The notes beneath the pieces are model-generated. The model saw nothing but the letters and a program-made list of their open reading frames with translations. It was not told where the DNA came from and searched no databases. Below, piece after piece: positions 28,402 through 37,860 of a DNA stretch of 64,000 bases. Each line of letters begins with the position of its first letter. Within the stretch, counting starts at the first letter, position 1. A program made the translations under genes and the position numbers. Source of the DNA: Streptomyces sp. NBC_00654. GTDB lineage: Bacteria > Actinomycetota > Actinomycetes > Streptomycetales > Streptomycetaceae. The DNA lies in contig NZ_JAPEOB010000005.1 of NCBI RefSeq assembly GCF_026341775.1, positions 68,493 to 132,492 on the forward strand, written 5' to 3'.

Positions 28402-29382
28402 GAGCGACCGGCAAATGGTGGGCGGGGCTGCCCAGCCGGGCCCGAACGCAAGGCAGGCACGAGCCTGAGTGATCATGGAGTTCTTGACGCTCAGTGATCA
28501 CCCGGAGGGCTCGTGCCTGCGGTCCCATCATGCCTTTTGGAACCCCTGTGGGACCAATTCGCCGCTCTGCTGCCCGTGCGGAACGAATACGCCGAGAGCC
28601 ATCCGCTGGGTTGTCACCGGCGACGGGTTCCAGACCGGACCGTCTTCAAGTACATCGTGCTCGCGCTGGTCCACGGCTCCGGCTACGAGCGGATCGCTGG
28701 CGCCGGATGCTCCGACCGAACGATCCGACGCCGCGTCAAACAGTGGGCTGAACTGGGGATATCCGAGAAGGTCCATGCCCTCGCACTCGAGGCCTACGAC
28801 CGCATGATCGGCCTCGGGCTGAGCGAGATCTCGGTGGACGGCTGCATCACCAAGGCCCCGTCCGGCGGTGACAAGGCCGGGCGGTCACCGGTGGACCGGG
28901 GCAAGCAGGGGCTGAAACGCTCCGTCGCCTCCGATGCCTGTGGTGTCCCGCTCGGGATCGTCTCCGACGGGGCCAACCGGCACGATTCACCCTTGCTCGG
29001 CCCCACCCTGGACGCGGCGCAGGCGCAGGTCGGCGCGATGCCGGAGACCGTCAACGTCAACCTCGACCGCGGCTACGACAGCGCCAAGTCCCGTTTACTG
29101 ATAGCCGAGTTGGGTTTCACGGCCGAGATCGCCCGCAAGGGAGTGCCCGCCCCGATCCAAGCCGGCAAGCGCTGGGTGGTCGAGCGCACCCACTCGTGGA
29201 TGAACGACTACGGCAAGCTCCGGCGCTGCACCGAGAGGAGCGGCGAGGTCGTGGACTTCTACCTCTACCTCGCCGCCACTCTCGTCACGCTCCGCATGCT
29301 CATCCGACGCTCGACGAGCCGCTACCGCTGGGACGGCCGCCCCACCACCCGACGCCTCAAGTGATCCATTTGCCGGTCGGTC
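28402..29382. mobile_element. IS5-family insertion sequence, 981 bp, complete
   Basis: Ends are 17-bp inverted repeats with one mismatch (GAGCGACCGGCAAATGG left, GACCGACCGGCAAATGG right). They are flanked by TTA at 28399-28401 and 29383-29385, a 3-bp TNA-type duplication as in the IS1031/IS5 group. One intact transposase gene. It abuts an ISAs1-like remnant, which is open up to the right TTA. Confidence 0.88.
28513..29364 (+). CDS. IS5-family transposase
   Basis: 283 residues from GTG 28513. The DDE catalytic residues are visible in EISVDGCITKAPSGG (first Asp), NLDRGYDSAKSR (second Asp) and RWVVERTHSWMNDYGKL (Glu), the last with the typical IS5 spacing. The N-terminal DUF4096-like part contains LWDQFAALLP and SGYERIAGAGCSDRTIRRRV. 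It ends 18 bp before the right terminal repeat. No frameshift. Confidence 0.9.
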   Translation: MPAVPSCLLEPLWDQFAALLPVRNEYAESHPLGCHRRRVPDRTVFKYIVLALVHGSGYERIAGAGCSDRTIRRRVKQWAELGISEKVHALALEAYDRMIGLGLSEISVDGCITKAPSGGDKAGRSPVDRGKQGLKRSVASDACGVPLGIVSDGANRHDSPLLGPTLDAAQAQVGAMPETVNVNLDRGYDSAKSRLLIAELGFTAEIARKGVPAPIQAGKRWVVERTHSWMNDYGKLRRCTERSGEVVDFYLYLAATLVTLRMLIRRSTSRYRWDGRPTTRRLK

Positions 29383-29780
29383 TTAGCGCTGGGCGATCAC
29401 GGTCTGGCAGGCGTGCAGTGCGGCGGCGAGCAGGTGGACGGCTTCGCCGTCGGTGCGGGACCCGCGCACGGTCTTGCCGTCGACGGCCAGGCCGACCAGC
29501 GTGTCACCGGGTTCGTCGACCCGGTCGGCGGCGTATCGGGCGAGCCAGGCGCCCGCTGCGTCGTCCAGGGCGTCGCCGTCCAGGCGGGCGAGGAGTCGTT
29601 CCAGCGTGGAGGAGTTCGGTGTGCTGGAGGTCAGTCCGAGTCGTGTCCCCAGGTCGGTGTCGGTATCAGCGGCGAAGCGGGCGATGGCGGCCAGGGACGT
29701 GGCTCCGCCGAGGACGGCGACCAGGCACAACGCGAGCAGGGAGCCCAGGCGGTAGCAGCGGCCTCGAACTCGGCGAGGAT
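29383..29780 (-). pseudogene. ISAs1-family transposase fragment
   Basis: Minus-strand translation reads RLGSLLALCLVAVLGGATSL, TRLGLTSSTPNSSTLERLLA and LVGLAVDGKTVRGSRTD, the N-terminal half of an ISAs1-type transposase including the first catalytic Asp (AVDGKT). It ends exactly at the IS5 insertion (HACQTVIAQR then stop), and no continuation is found beyond the IS5. N-terminal similarity fades near 29,780. Confidence 0.75.
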
Positions 29781-29790
29781 GGCACGCGAA

Positions 29791-29845
29791 CGCGACCCCT
29801 GTTCGTGATCAAAGGCTTCGACCACCTTGATCATCAGGGGTCGCG
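29791..29845. repeat. Interrupted hairpin, 11-bp outer stem
   Basis: CGCGACCCCTG (29791-29801) pairs with CAGGGGTCGCG (29835-29845). An inner stem, TGATCAAAGG with CCTTGATCA, also pairs. The loop is CTTCGACCA. It lies at the 5' side of the ISAs1 remnant and could be an old element end or a transcription terminator. Confidence 0.45.
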
Positions 29846-30303
29846 TCTCTCGTTGCCGAACCGGGCGAATCGCCCCGCTGCCGGCGTCGGATGTGGCCGT
29901 GGATGTGAAGCGCCGGGCACCGAGAGATCATCAGCTTCACCTCTGGGCCGCAGCGCAATAGAAGGCAGCACGCCTCCACGTAGGTGACGTCCTCCTAACA
30001 GGCCACAACACGGCGCGAACGCTGCGTAGTTCGTAGGTATCTCTCTCGACGTGTCTGCAAGGTGGCCTCAGTTGACCTGCTTCCTCGGATGCGAAGATGC
30101 GCTCGGCGCTCGGCGCCCGGGTCTCGGTGGCGCCGTGGGTCCTGGGAAGTTCGTTGATCCCCAGGAATTGAGCTCAGCCTGTGCCGCCGCCCCAGACGTG
30201 CCTCACTTGCCTCACACGACTATCTGTCGACTACCAGGAAGTTCGCTTAACAACCCTAGATATGGGGTGCTCGGTGTTTCTTGCCCGGGCGCCCCGCCGC
30301 TGC
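29846..30303. other. Non-coding flank left of Tn7-like element
   Basis: No gene can be supported on either strand in this 458-bp stretch. The last five bases, GCTGC (30299-30303), are the left copy of the target duplication. Nothing here resembles a glmS-type 3' end or other known Tn7-like attachment gene. Confidence 0.5.
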
Positions 30304-30410
30304 TGTAGGTTCCGCGCTTCGGCGTCCAATTCCAGGCTGTCATGTCCAGCCGATGCCCAATTGGACAAGTCGCATGGAAGTGCTGGCCAGCGCGTTCACT
30401 CTTTCGGGCT
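30304..30410. repeat. Transposon left end with TnsB-type repeats
   Basis: The terminal repeat TGTAGGTTCCGCGCTTCGGC starts at 30304. A degenerate relative, reading CCGAAAGAGTGAACGC on the minus strand, lies near 30,395-30,410. Repeated motifs of the form CGGAAC-n-GAACCTACA facing inward are what TnsB-like transposases bind. Only the outermost repeat is strong. Confidence 0.7.
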
Positions 30411-30495
30411 ATCTCGTGGTCGTCGCGGAGACAGCGGTCACGTCCTGGAGTCACCGTGGTCGTGGCGGTTGATGGGGGCTGCGGGAGGCGTGTCC

Positions 30496-31221
30496 GTGGG
30501 AAGTGTTGTTTCGACAGCAACGTTACGAGCGAGGCACGTAGGCGGGCGTGCGTTCGCGGAGTGTGCCTTCAGCGAGGCGTCGTTGAGCGACCTCTTCGAG
30601 GCGGCCCCCTGGCGCACGTTTCGCTGGCACCTGGGCCAGAGGCACTACTCGGGGTCCTTCTGGTCGGCGACAGAGCAGGCTCTGGTGATCTACGAGTCCC
30701 GGCTGGAACTGACGCGGTTGCTGTTCGCGGATTTCGACCCTGCTGTGTCCCGGATCGTCGCACAGCCGTTCCTGATGACCGCGTACGTCGATGGCGCGGT
30801 ACGCAAGCACATCCCTGACTTCCTGCTTCGCACCACCAAGGGCCCGCTGGTCGTGGACGTCAAGCCGGCGCGCAGGGTGTCACGTCCGGACGTCGCCTTC
30901 ACCTTCGACTGGAGCCGACTCGTCATCGAGTCGCGTGGCTGGGGCTACCAGGTGTGGAGCGAGCCGCCGGTGGCGCTGTTGGAGAACGTGCGTTTCCTGG
31001 CCGGCTACCGCCGGGCCTGGCTGTTCGACCCGATACTCCTGGACGTACTTCGGCTGGCCGATCTGAACGGCGCGACGCTGGCCGAGGCGTTCGGCTCGGT
31101 CCCGGCCTTCGATCCCGATGCGGTGCGCTCATCGGTGTTCCATCTGCTCTGGTCGGGGTGGTTGACCACGGATCTGGACCGTCCGCTGGGGTCGACGCAC
31201 GTTCTGCGGCGGCGGCCGTGA
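30496..31221 (+). CDS. tnsA: TnsA-like endonuclease
   Basis: 241 residues if started at GTG 30496 (GGGAGG 7 nt upstream); ATG 30472 and GTG 30490 are other options. TnsA cuts the 5' ends of the element, so transposition can be cut-and-paste. The PD-(D/E)xK nuclease residues are visible: E67 (VIYESRLEL), D108 (HIPDFLL) and D121-x-K123 (VVDVKPARR). The C-terminal ~80 residues are helical. The stop overlaps the tnsB GTG (GTGA). Confidence 0.88.
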   Translation: MGSVVSTATLRARHVGGRAFAECAFSEASLSDLFEAAPWRTFRWHLGQRHYSGSFWSATEQALVIYESRLELTRLLFADFDPAVSRIVAQPFLMTAYVDGAVRKHIPDFLLRTTKGPLVVDVKPARRVSRPDVAFTFDWSRLVIESRGWGYQVWSEPPVALLENVRFLAGYRRAWLFDPILLDVLRLADLNGATLAEAFGSVPAFDPDAVRSSVFHLLWSGWLTTDLDRPLGSTHVLRRRP

Positions 31222-33302
31222 ACTCCGGGGCCGTGAGGCTGGGAGTCGGCACCCGGATGCTCTATGACGGCGAACTGGTGGAAGTCGTCGAGACCGCGGC
31301 GACGACGGCTGGCAACGAGGTCGTCCTGAAAGACAGACTCAGCCGGTTGCTGCGGGTATCGGTCAAGGAACTGCTGTTCTCCGACCGGGTGCAGTTCGTG
31401 CCCGATGAGCCGGGACCGTCCTCGGCCGACGACGTGGACCCGGCGGCCGTTGTGCTGTCCCAGCTGGGTCTTGAGAAACGACAGCAACTGCTGGACAGGG
31501 CTGAGCACGTCCGGGAGGTCCTCTACGGCTACCGGTCGGGCAGCCGTGAGCTGGCTGGCGAGGGTGAACCGCGTCCCGGCTACGATCCGGCGCTGCCGAA
31601 GATGGTCCGCTATCAGACCAAGGCCGACGAGCTCGGCGTCTCGGTACGCACCATCGGCCGCTGGGTGGCGGGGCTGGAGAGCGGCGGCGAAGCCGCCCTG
31701 GCGACCGCGGCGTTGAGGAAGAGCGTCCTGGATCGGTGTGATCCGCGCTGGGTGGAGACGGCGATCGAGGTGATGGTCGAGTACATCGACCAGGCCACGC
31801 CGATGCGCAAGACCGTGATCGACCGAACCCGGGCCAGGCTGGTCGCCCGTTTCGGAGAGGGCGCGGTGACGATGCCCTCGAAATCCAAGGCTTACGAGGC
31901 ACTGGCACTGCTGGAGAAGCAGCATCCGACGTTCCGGTTGAGTACCAAGCGGAACAGGGACATCGCCAGCCGGCCACGGGAGGCTTACGGCAGACTGCGT
32001 GCGACCCGGCCAGGTGAGTACGTCCTGATGGACACCACCCGGCTGGACGTGTTCGCGCTGGATCCGCTGACGCTGCGGTGGGTGAACTGCGAACTGACGG
32101 TCGCGATGTGTTGGTACACGCGCTGCATCGTGGGGATGCGCCTGACGCCGGTCTCCACCAAGGCGGTGGACGCGGCTTCGGTCCTTTACCAGGCATACCG
32201 GCCGTTGCCGGTGCTGCCGAGCTGGCCGGCCGAGGCGGTCTGGCCCGAGCACGGAATCCCACGGTCGGTGCTGGTCGACCCGCGGGCAATCGAGGGGCCG
32301 ATCGCGCGGGCCGCTGGGCCCGCATTGGCACCGGAGACGATCGTCATCGACCACGGGAAGATCTACGTCTCGGATCACCTGACCAGCGTCTGCGCGCGGA
32401 TGGGGATCTCCATACAACCGGTCCGGCTTCGTACGGGCCGGGACAAGGGACCGATCGAGAGATTTTTTCGGACCCTGCGTCAGGACCTGCTCTACGGCTT
32501 GCCCGGCTACAAGGGCCCTGACATCTTCTCCCGCGGGGTGGATCCGGAGGGAGAGGCGTTCTTCTTCCTCGACGAGCTCGCCGACAAGATCCGGCAGTGG
32601 ATCGCGGCGGTCTACCACCACAAGCCGCACCGCAGTCTCGTGGAGCCGGGGGTTCCCGGCCTGCGGTTGTCCCCGGCGCAGATGTTCGCACACGGCATGG
32701 CCAGGGCTGGCTATATCGAGGTGCCCCGGGATCCACATCTGGGCTTGGAGTTCCTGGAGACCTCCTGGAGGACGATCCAGCCCTACGGGGTGGAGATCGA
32801 AGGGTGCCGCTACGACGGCGCGGGGCTGCCCAAGGACGGGCGGCCGAGTCCCTACCCGAATGGGCTGTGGCCGTTCCAGGTCAACCCGGACGACATCACC
32901 CGTGTCTACTTCCGGGACCAGGACCGGCACTGGCGCGTCCTGCGCTGGGAGCACGCCCCGGTTCTGAGCATGCCGATGAGCAGGGACGCACTGCGATATG
33001 GACGCGGACTGGCCGCGAAGCAGTACCGGCACCCCAACGACCGTCTGGTGACGGCCGACTTGTTCGAGCGGTGGAATCTGGGCTTCGGCCAGACGCTGGC
33101 CGAGCGGCGGATGGCGTTGCGCATGGCCCGCGATCAGGCGGCGTTCGTAATCGACATCGAGGACGACAAGCCCGTGGCCGAGGATTTAGGACCGCCCGCG
33201 CAGGAGATCGGCGATGACGACGCGGCCGACTTCGAGGACTTCGACGGCGGCACCGACCTCGACGAGGACGCCTTCTACGCCGACGCCCTGGAAGACCTGT
33301 GA
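31218..33302 (+). CDS. tnsB: TnsB-like DDE transposase
   Basis: 694 residues from GTG 31218. Mu/Tn7-type transposase: an N-terminal helix-turn-helix region (QTKADELGVSVRTIGRWVAG) and an rve catalytic core with D272 (YVLMDTTRLDVF), D378 (IVIDHGKIYVSD) and E414 (KGPIERFFRTLRQD), a D-35-E spacing. A Mu-transposase C-terminal beta-barrel follows (PNGLWPFQVNPDDITRVYFR). The C-terminal ~45 residues are very acidic (DDDAADFEDFDGGTDLDEDA), probably the tail that contacts TnsC. Coupled to tnsA and tnsC by GTGA overlaps. Confidence 0.93.
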   Translation: MNSGAVRLGVGTRMLYDGELVEVVETAATTAGNEVVLKDRLSRLLRVSVKELLFSDRVQFVPDEPGPSSADDVDPAAVVLSQLGLEKRQQLLDRAEHVREVLYGYRSGSRELAGEGEPRPGYDPALPKMVRYQTKADELGVSVRTIGRWVAGLESGGEAALATAALRKSVLDRCDPRWVETAIEVMVEYIDQATPMRKTVIDRTRARLVARFGEGAVTMPSKSKAYEALALLEKQHPTFRLSTKRNRDIASRPREAYGRLRATRPGEYVLMDTTRLDVFALDPLTLRWVNCELTVAMCWYTRCIVGMRLTPVSTKAVDAASVLYQAYRPLPVLPSWPAEAVWPEHGIPRSVLVDPRAIEGPIARAAGPALAPETIVIDHGKIYVSDHLTSVCARMGISIQPVRLRTGRDKGPIERFFRTLRQDLLYGLPGYKGPDIFSRGVDPEGEAFFFLDELADKIRQWIAAVYHHKPHRSLVEPGVPGLRLSPAQMFAHGMARAGYIEVPRDPHLGLEFLETSWRTIQPYGVEIEGCRYDGAGLPKDGRPSPYPNGLWPFQVNPDDITRVYFRDQDRHWRVLRWEHAPVLSMPMSRDALRYGRGLAAKQYRHPNDRLVTADLFERWNLGFGQTLAERRMALRMARDQAAFVIDIEDDKPVAEDLGPPAQEIGDDDAADFEDFDGGTDLDEDAFYADALEDL

Positions 33303-34426
33303 CCACGGCGGAGGCTAGCCCGGAGGCATCGGAGGATCCGGCGTGGCGCGCGTTGCCCCTGGACAACCTGACGCTCACCAGGAAGGAAGGCTTCGCGGCG
33401 TTCGCCGAGGCGAAAGAGACACCCGCTCCGCCCATACTCACCATGGCGGACCTCAAGACGCTCGATCCGCAGGCGCTCGACCACTACAACGATGACCGCC
33501 GCAGGTTCCTCGCCAACCTGCGGCCGATCAAGACTATGCAGGCCCGGGAGCTCTCTGCGGACCTCACCGACATCTTCGATGCGGGGGTGCACCAGCCCAG
33601 CTGGCAGGCCAAGGGCATGGCCGCGATCGACGCGTTCCCCGGCTTGGGCAAGACCACCGTCGGTCTCTCGTTCGCCAAGAAGGTGCACAACACCCTGATC
33701 AGCAAGCACGGGCGGTTCACCGAGGCCGGGCACGAGCGCTGGCCCGTGATCCGGGTCGGCATGATGGGCGACACCAGGGTCAAGGACTTCAACTGGGCGA
33801 TGCTGGAGTTCTTCGCCCACGCCGGGCGCAACAGCGGCAGCGCCAACTCGTTCCTGTCGCGCGCCCTGGACTGCGCTGTGTCCTGTCAGTCACGGCTCTT
33901 GCTGGTGGACGACCTGCAGTTCCTGCAGTTCCGCTCCCGCCGCGGGACCGAGCTGGCCAACCAGTTCAAGACGATCGCCAATGAGTTCCCGCTGATGATC
34001 CTGTTCATCGGCCACGACCTTGAGGGCAAAGGTCTCTACGACGATCCACAGCTCGCCCGGCGGATCACGCCGCTCGGACTCCAGGCATTCAGCATCGAAC
34101 ACGAGGTCGGGCGAGAGCAGTGGCGGCGCTTCCTGCTCTCCCTTGAGCAGCGTCTGGTCCTGGCCAACAAATACCCCGGGATGCTCGCCGATGACTTGTC
34201 CGACCAGCTCTACGCCCGCTGCAGCGGGCACATCGGCTCGCTCATGTCGCTGATCAGGCTCGGCTGCCTTCGCGCGATGCGCACCGAGCAGGAGCGCCTG
34301 ACCAAGGACCTGCTCGCCCAGGTCAAGCTCGACTGGGCAGCCCAGCAGCAGCTGGCCGAGTGGGAGGCGTTCCTTGCCTCCGGAAAGGCGACCAGCAAAC
34401 CGAACAAGGGCAGAAGGCGGCGTTGA
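33299..34426 (+). CDS. tnsC: TnsC/TniB-like AAA+ transposition regulator
   Basis: 375 residues from GTG 33299. ATPase that links target selection to TnsB. Walker A is AFPGLGKTTVG (K118); Walker B is RLLLVDDLQFLQ (D204, D205); the sensor region is ILFIGHDLEGKGLY. The N-terminal ~60 residues are charged and may contact TnsB. The C-terminus is strongly basic (KPNKGRRRR). Same length class as TniB/TnsC of Tn5053- and Tn7-like elements. Confidence 0.92.
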   Translation: MTTAEASPEASEDPAWRALPLDNLTLTRKEGFAAFAEAKETPAPPILTMADLKTLDPQALDHYNDDRRRFLANLRPIKTMQARELSADLTDIFDAGVHQPSWQAKGMAAIDAFPGLGKTTVGLSFAKKVHNTLISKHGRFTEAGHERWPVIRVGMMGDTRVKDFNWAMLEFFAHAGRNSGSANSFLSRALDCAVSCQSRLLLVDDLQFLQFRSRRGTELANQFKTIANEFPLMILFIGHDLEGKGLYDDPQLARRITPLGLQAFSIEHEVGREQWRRFLLSLEQRLVLANKYPGMLADDLSDQLYARCSGHIGSLMSLIRLGCLRAMRTEQERLTKDLLAQVKLDWAAQQQLAEWEAFLASGKATSKPNKGRRRR

Positions 34427-34431
34427 CGGCG

Positions 34432-36882
34432 ATGCCCCGGACGCTGCCCATCCGGCTGCCCCCGCTCCCGGGCGAGGCCCTGAACTCGTGGCTGGGCGCC
34501 CTCATGCGCCGCAGCAACATCAGCCTGCGCGACCTGCTCATCGCCGCTGGATCGCCGTTCCCCACCCGAACCGACCACACACCGGACTACACCACCTACC
34601 TCACCCCCGAGGAAGCCGACCGGCTCGCCCACATCACCGGCACCGACACGAGGCTCCTGCACGCCATGACACTGCGCCGCTACGACGGCTACGCACTCGC
34701 GTTGCACGACACTCGCCGGGTGGTACGTCGTGTCAGACTCTGGGGCCGCAGCATCGGCTCCCGATACTGCCCGCGGTGCCTGGCCGAAGGCGCCGGCCGC
34801 TGGCCCCTCCGCTGGCGTCTGACCTGGTCGATCGCCTGCCCCCGGCACCAGGTGCTGCTCGCGCACGCCTGCCCGGTCTGCGGCCGATGGCCGCACCGCC
34901 GCCCCTCCAACAGCCACCAGGTCCGCCAGCACGAATGCTCGGCACGGGCCCGCGACGGGCGGACATGCCGAGCCGACCTGACGCAAAGCGAGGTCATTCC
35001 GTTGCCGTCGGACAGCCCAGTCCTTGACGCGCAGGAATGGATCAACGGCTTGCTGAGCCGGATCGAGGCCGGCGACGACGATCCCTGCCTGCATGACGCC
35101 TTCACCGATGTCACCGCTATCGCCGCCCGCAGTCTCCTGCGAGCCGAGCCGGGCGACTTCACCGACTGCGGTCCGCAGATCGAGCGGGCACGCCAACTCC
35201 ACGGGAACAGTGCCCTCTACGCGCCGGTCGACGCGGCTGTGATCGCTGGCCCCTTCAGCGTGGCGGTCGGGATTGTCCGTGGCCCTCTCGCTGAGGCCGC
35301 CTTCACTGCCATACGCACCCTGGTCGACCGCGAGGTCGCGGTCATGCCGAAGGGACCGACAGAGCAGATACGCCGCGGCATCACACGGCTGGCCTCTGCC
35401 GATCTGGAACAGCAGTTCTGGCGAGCCGCCGACCCCCACCTGGCCATAGGTCCCCGGCTTCGCTACCGCACCTGCACCGCCCGGCCCCGTGTCCCGCAGC
35501 ACCGCGACCACACGGTCATCATGCGGACGCACTCGCTGCCACAGTTGCTCTGGCTGGACTGGGCTCTGCTTCTGTTCCCCCCGCAAACCAATCTCGCCGG
35601 CCGCTACAACTACCACTTCTGGCGCGCCGCCCTGTCCGCCGCCGTCATGCTCCCCGGCTGGTGGCAGCAGCGCTACGACCTCGCGACCTCGCTCCTGCAC
35701 GGCAATCGGCCGATTCCCTTGGGACAATTCCTCCCCAAAATCGCCCCGGCCGGCACCGGTCTGCCCACCGCGATCTGTCTTCTCGCCGAGTATCTCGACC
35801 AACACCCAGCACCCATCGACTACGCCCGTCGGCGGAAGTTGAAGGGCAGCGACCTGCTGCCCGAGGCCATCTGGATCGACATTCGCCACCGGACCGGCGC
35901 CCCGCCTGACGACCAGTACCGACTCACAGCGGTACGCCGATACCTCTACCAGCGCCTGACCGGCTCTGACCTCTACTCGCCCTCTGGTTCCCTGAACCTG
36001 GACTCCACCGACAAGACCCGGAACCTGCCGGTCATCATGACGCCGTCGCTCCTGGAGGCTCTGGAAGAGCACGCCGCGCACTACCTGGCCTCGCACGGCA
36101 TCGATGAGCCCGTCACCTGGTCACCGCCTTTGGCGCTGGTCGACCACCTCGACCTACCAGGCCGAGGCATGCGCCTGCCCGATACCGAGCACGCATCCAA
36201 GCTGATCAGAAGCCGCCTGCCACCGTCCGCCGCCGCCAGTGCGCTCGGCACCAGCCTTGAGCACCTCAGGATCGCCTTCGAACCCCGGAACCCAACGCCG
36301 GGGCCCTGGCCGCGGCATCGACCAGATCGCTGCGAAAGAGTTGAAGAACCCGTGCCCGAGGACACCCGTGCCACCTCCGACACCGTCGAGGACGAGCATT
36401 GTGCGGCCCTGATCGACCGAGTGCGTTCGGACGAAGCCCGTGCCAGGCCGTCGGACAGGACCACGGCCAAACGGACTCCAGCCCAGGTGTTGCGCGAGAC
36501 GAGAAAGCGCGACAGCGAGATCAAACGAGGCCGCGTACTCAAGGCCCTCGACGAGATGGTCGCAGCCGGAGAGAAGATCACCTTCCTCGGACTCGCTCGA
36601 ACTGCGCGGGTCTCGAACTGGCTGGTATACGCCGAGGGACTACGCGAGCGCATCGAGGAGGCGATCGAGAAACAAGGCAGGGCCGTTCGCGAAGTGGAGG
36701 CAGGCTCAGGCACCTCAGCCGAATCGCTGAGGGCCGACCTGGAATTCGCCACAGCCGAACTCAGAACCTTGCGCGCGGAGCGCGACCGACTCAAGGCGGA
36801 CATGACCCGGCTGCAGGAGGCGTTGAAGGAGACCAAAGAGAAACTGGAGGCCGCGCTGAAGGAGTGTGCCCTGGAGTCCTAA
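34432..36882 (+). CDS. tniQ: TniQ/TnsD-like target selector fused to DUF6262-like tail
   Basis: 816 residues from ATG 34432, five bases after the tnsC stop. The N-terminal ~160 residues are a TniQ domain (LPPLPGEALNSWLGALMRRS) with a zinc-binding pattern: YCPRC, ACPRH, and HACPVCGR. A long middle region resembles TnsD-type extensions. From about residue 680 the sequence changes to a DUF6262-like helix-turn-helix (ALDEMVAAGEKITFLGLART, VSNWLVYAEGLRERI), then a coiled coil at 765-812 (LRADLEFATAELRTLRAERD). DUF6262 proteins normally accompany tyrosine-recombinase transposons, so the fusion is unusual. Likely DNA-binding target selector. Confidence 0.88.
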   Translation: MPRTLPIRLPPLPGEALNSWLGALMRRSNISLRDLLIAAGSPFPTRTDHTPDYTTYLTPEEADRLAHITGTDTRLLHAMTLRRYDGYALALHDTRRVVRRVRLWGRSIGSRYCPRCLAEGAGRWPLRWRLTWSIACPRHQVLLAHACPVCGRWPHRRPSNSHQVRQHECSARARDGRTCRADLTQSEVIPLPSDSPVLDAQEWINGLLSRIEAGDDDPCLHDAFTDVTAIAARSLLRAEPGDFTDCGPQIERARQLHGNSALYAPVDAAVIAGPFSVAVGIVRGPLAEAAFTAIRTLVDREVAVMPKGPTEQIRRGITRLASADLEQQFWRAADPHLAIGPRLRYRTCTARPRVPQHRDHTVIMRTHSLPQLLWLDWALLLFPPQTNLAGRYNYHFWRAALSAAVMLPGWWQQRYDLATSLLHGNRPIPLGQFLPKIAPAGTGLPTAICLLAEYLDQHPAPIDYARRRKLKGSDLLPEAIWIDIRHRTGAPPDDQYRLTAVRRYLYQRLTGSDLYSPSGSLNLDSTDKTRNLPVIMTPSLLEALEEHAAHYLASHGIDEPVTWSPPLALVDHLDLPGRGMRLPDTEHASKLIRSRLPPSAAASALGTSLEHLRIAFEPRNPTPGPWPRHRPDRCERVEEPVPEDTRATSDTVEDEHCAALIDRVRSDEARARPSDRTTAKRTPAQVLRETRKRDSEIKRGRVLKALDEMVAAGEKITFLGLARTARVSNWLVYAEGLRERIEEAIEKQGRAVREVEAGSGTSAESLRADLEFATAELRTLRAERDRLKADMTRLQEALKETKEKLEAALKECALES

Positions 36883-36968
36883 CTCAGACACCAGACGAGT
36901 AGCAGACGCGCTCAGACGGGAGGCGGTACCGTCATGCGATTGCCCACTCCCGACCAGAAGGCGACCGC

Positions 36969-37535
36969 ATGACGACCTGGTCCTACGACCCCCGGTTCCC
37001 CTGGGACGAGCACGACGAAGCCCTCCGGACCAGCTACCGCGACGAGCTACAGGGACTGATAGCCCAGTTCGCCCGGGGAGAGATCGATTACGCAGACCGC
37101 GAGTTGCGGGTCTCGTCTCAGCTCACGCGGACGAATTTGCGCCGGTACACCGACCCCGACCCGCCGACGAACCGCCTCTACGTCGCAGGCTTCCACGGTG
37201 GACACGGGTGGTACGTGAAGGCAGGGAAGGCCGCCCCCGGCGTCTGGGAGAACCGGGTCAAGCAACACCGCAGGATCGCCCGCGTTCACGGCTACGTCGC
37301 AACAGGACTGTGGGTGTCGCCGTGGCTGGAGCCCTCCTAGGTCAGCGGAGGCGAGACCCAGCTACTCAACTCGCTCTACTCAGAGTGCATGCGCATCGCC
37401 CACAGCCACGCCATACCTGAGGAGGACCGGCACGACTCCCGACGCGACGGCGAGTACTTCATCGGCATGCACTTCGACGAGGCCGAGCCCGTCGCCGAGA
37501 ACGTCATCCGAATCCTTGCGGAACACCCGGTGTAG
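36969..37535 (+). pseudogene. GIY-YIG-like protein with in-frame amber codon
   Basis: ATG 36969 (GAAGG upstream) opens a frame that stops at TAG 37338-37340 after 123 residues. The same frame continues without any shift as VSGGETQLLNSLYSECMRIA to a TAG at 37533-37535, giving 188 residues if read through. The core NRLYVAGFHGGHGWYVKAGK, RVKQHRRIARVHGYVA, GLWVSPWLEP then GGETQLL fits a GIY-YIG-type (MUG113-like) nuclease fold in which the interrupted part carries the catalytic Glu. First cargo gene after tniQ. A recent nonsense mutation is the simplest reading. Confidence 0.65.
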
Positions 37536-37576
37536 AACAACTGGAGGCTACCGGCGGGTTACTTGCTGCCTGATGT

Positions 37577-37735
37577 CTGAGCTAGAACTCCGGGGCCGAG
37601 AACAGCCGCTCGCTTCCAAGACACCGTCCGGGGGAAGCGACACGACCCGGAACGATCAAGGTGACACGGCGCGCGGACTCAGCGGAACGCACAGCTCACG
37701 GACTCGCCATATGACATCGGAACGCGGAACCTACA
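37577..37735. repeat. Inner right-end-like repeat array of the Tn7-like element
   Basis: Ends in CGGAACCTACA at 37725-37735, identical to the terminal 11 bp of the outer right end. Upstream, CGGAACG-centred repeats occur near 37,650, 37,685 and 37,720. The five bases after it (CGCGA) do not match the GCTGC target duplication. It therefore looks like a fossil or secondary right end inside the element. Confidence 0.7.
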
Positions 37736-37860
37736 CGCGAGGTGTCCGAGGTGTATGTCGGCCTCCTCCAGCCGGTCCCCGGTCCTGAAGGTCGTCGATC
37801 TGCTTGCGGAGATCCTCGGGTTGGGCTTGGGCAGCCTGTTCCATGAGGCAGGATGCGCTC

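Noticed and set aside
29846..30303. Known Tn7 attachment gene at the insertion point
   Set aside because: Neither flank shows glmS, comM, guaC, tRNA or another known Tn7-like target.
31005..33032. 675-residue minus-strand frame opposite tnsB
   Set aside because: TnsB has a full DDE core on the other strand; this frame has no motif and overlaps it fully.
34210..36096. 628-residue minus-strand frame opposite tniQ
   Set aside because: Shadow frame; the TniQ zinc motifs on the plus strand are decisive.
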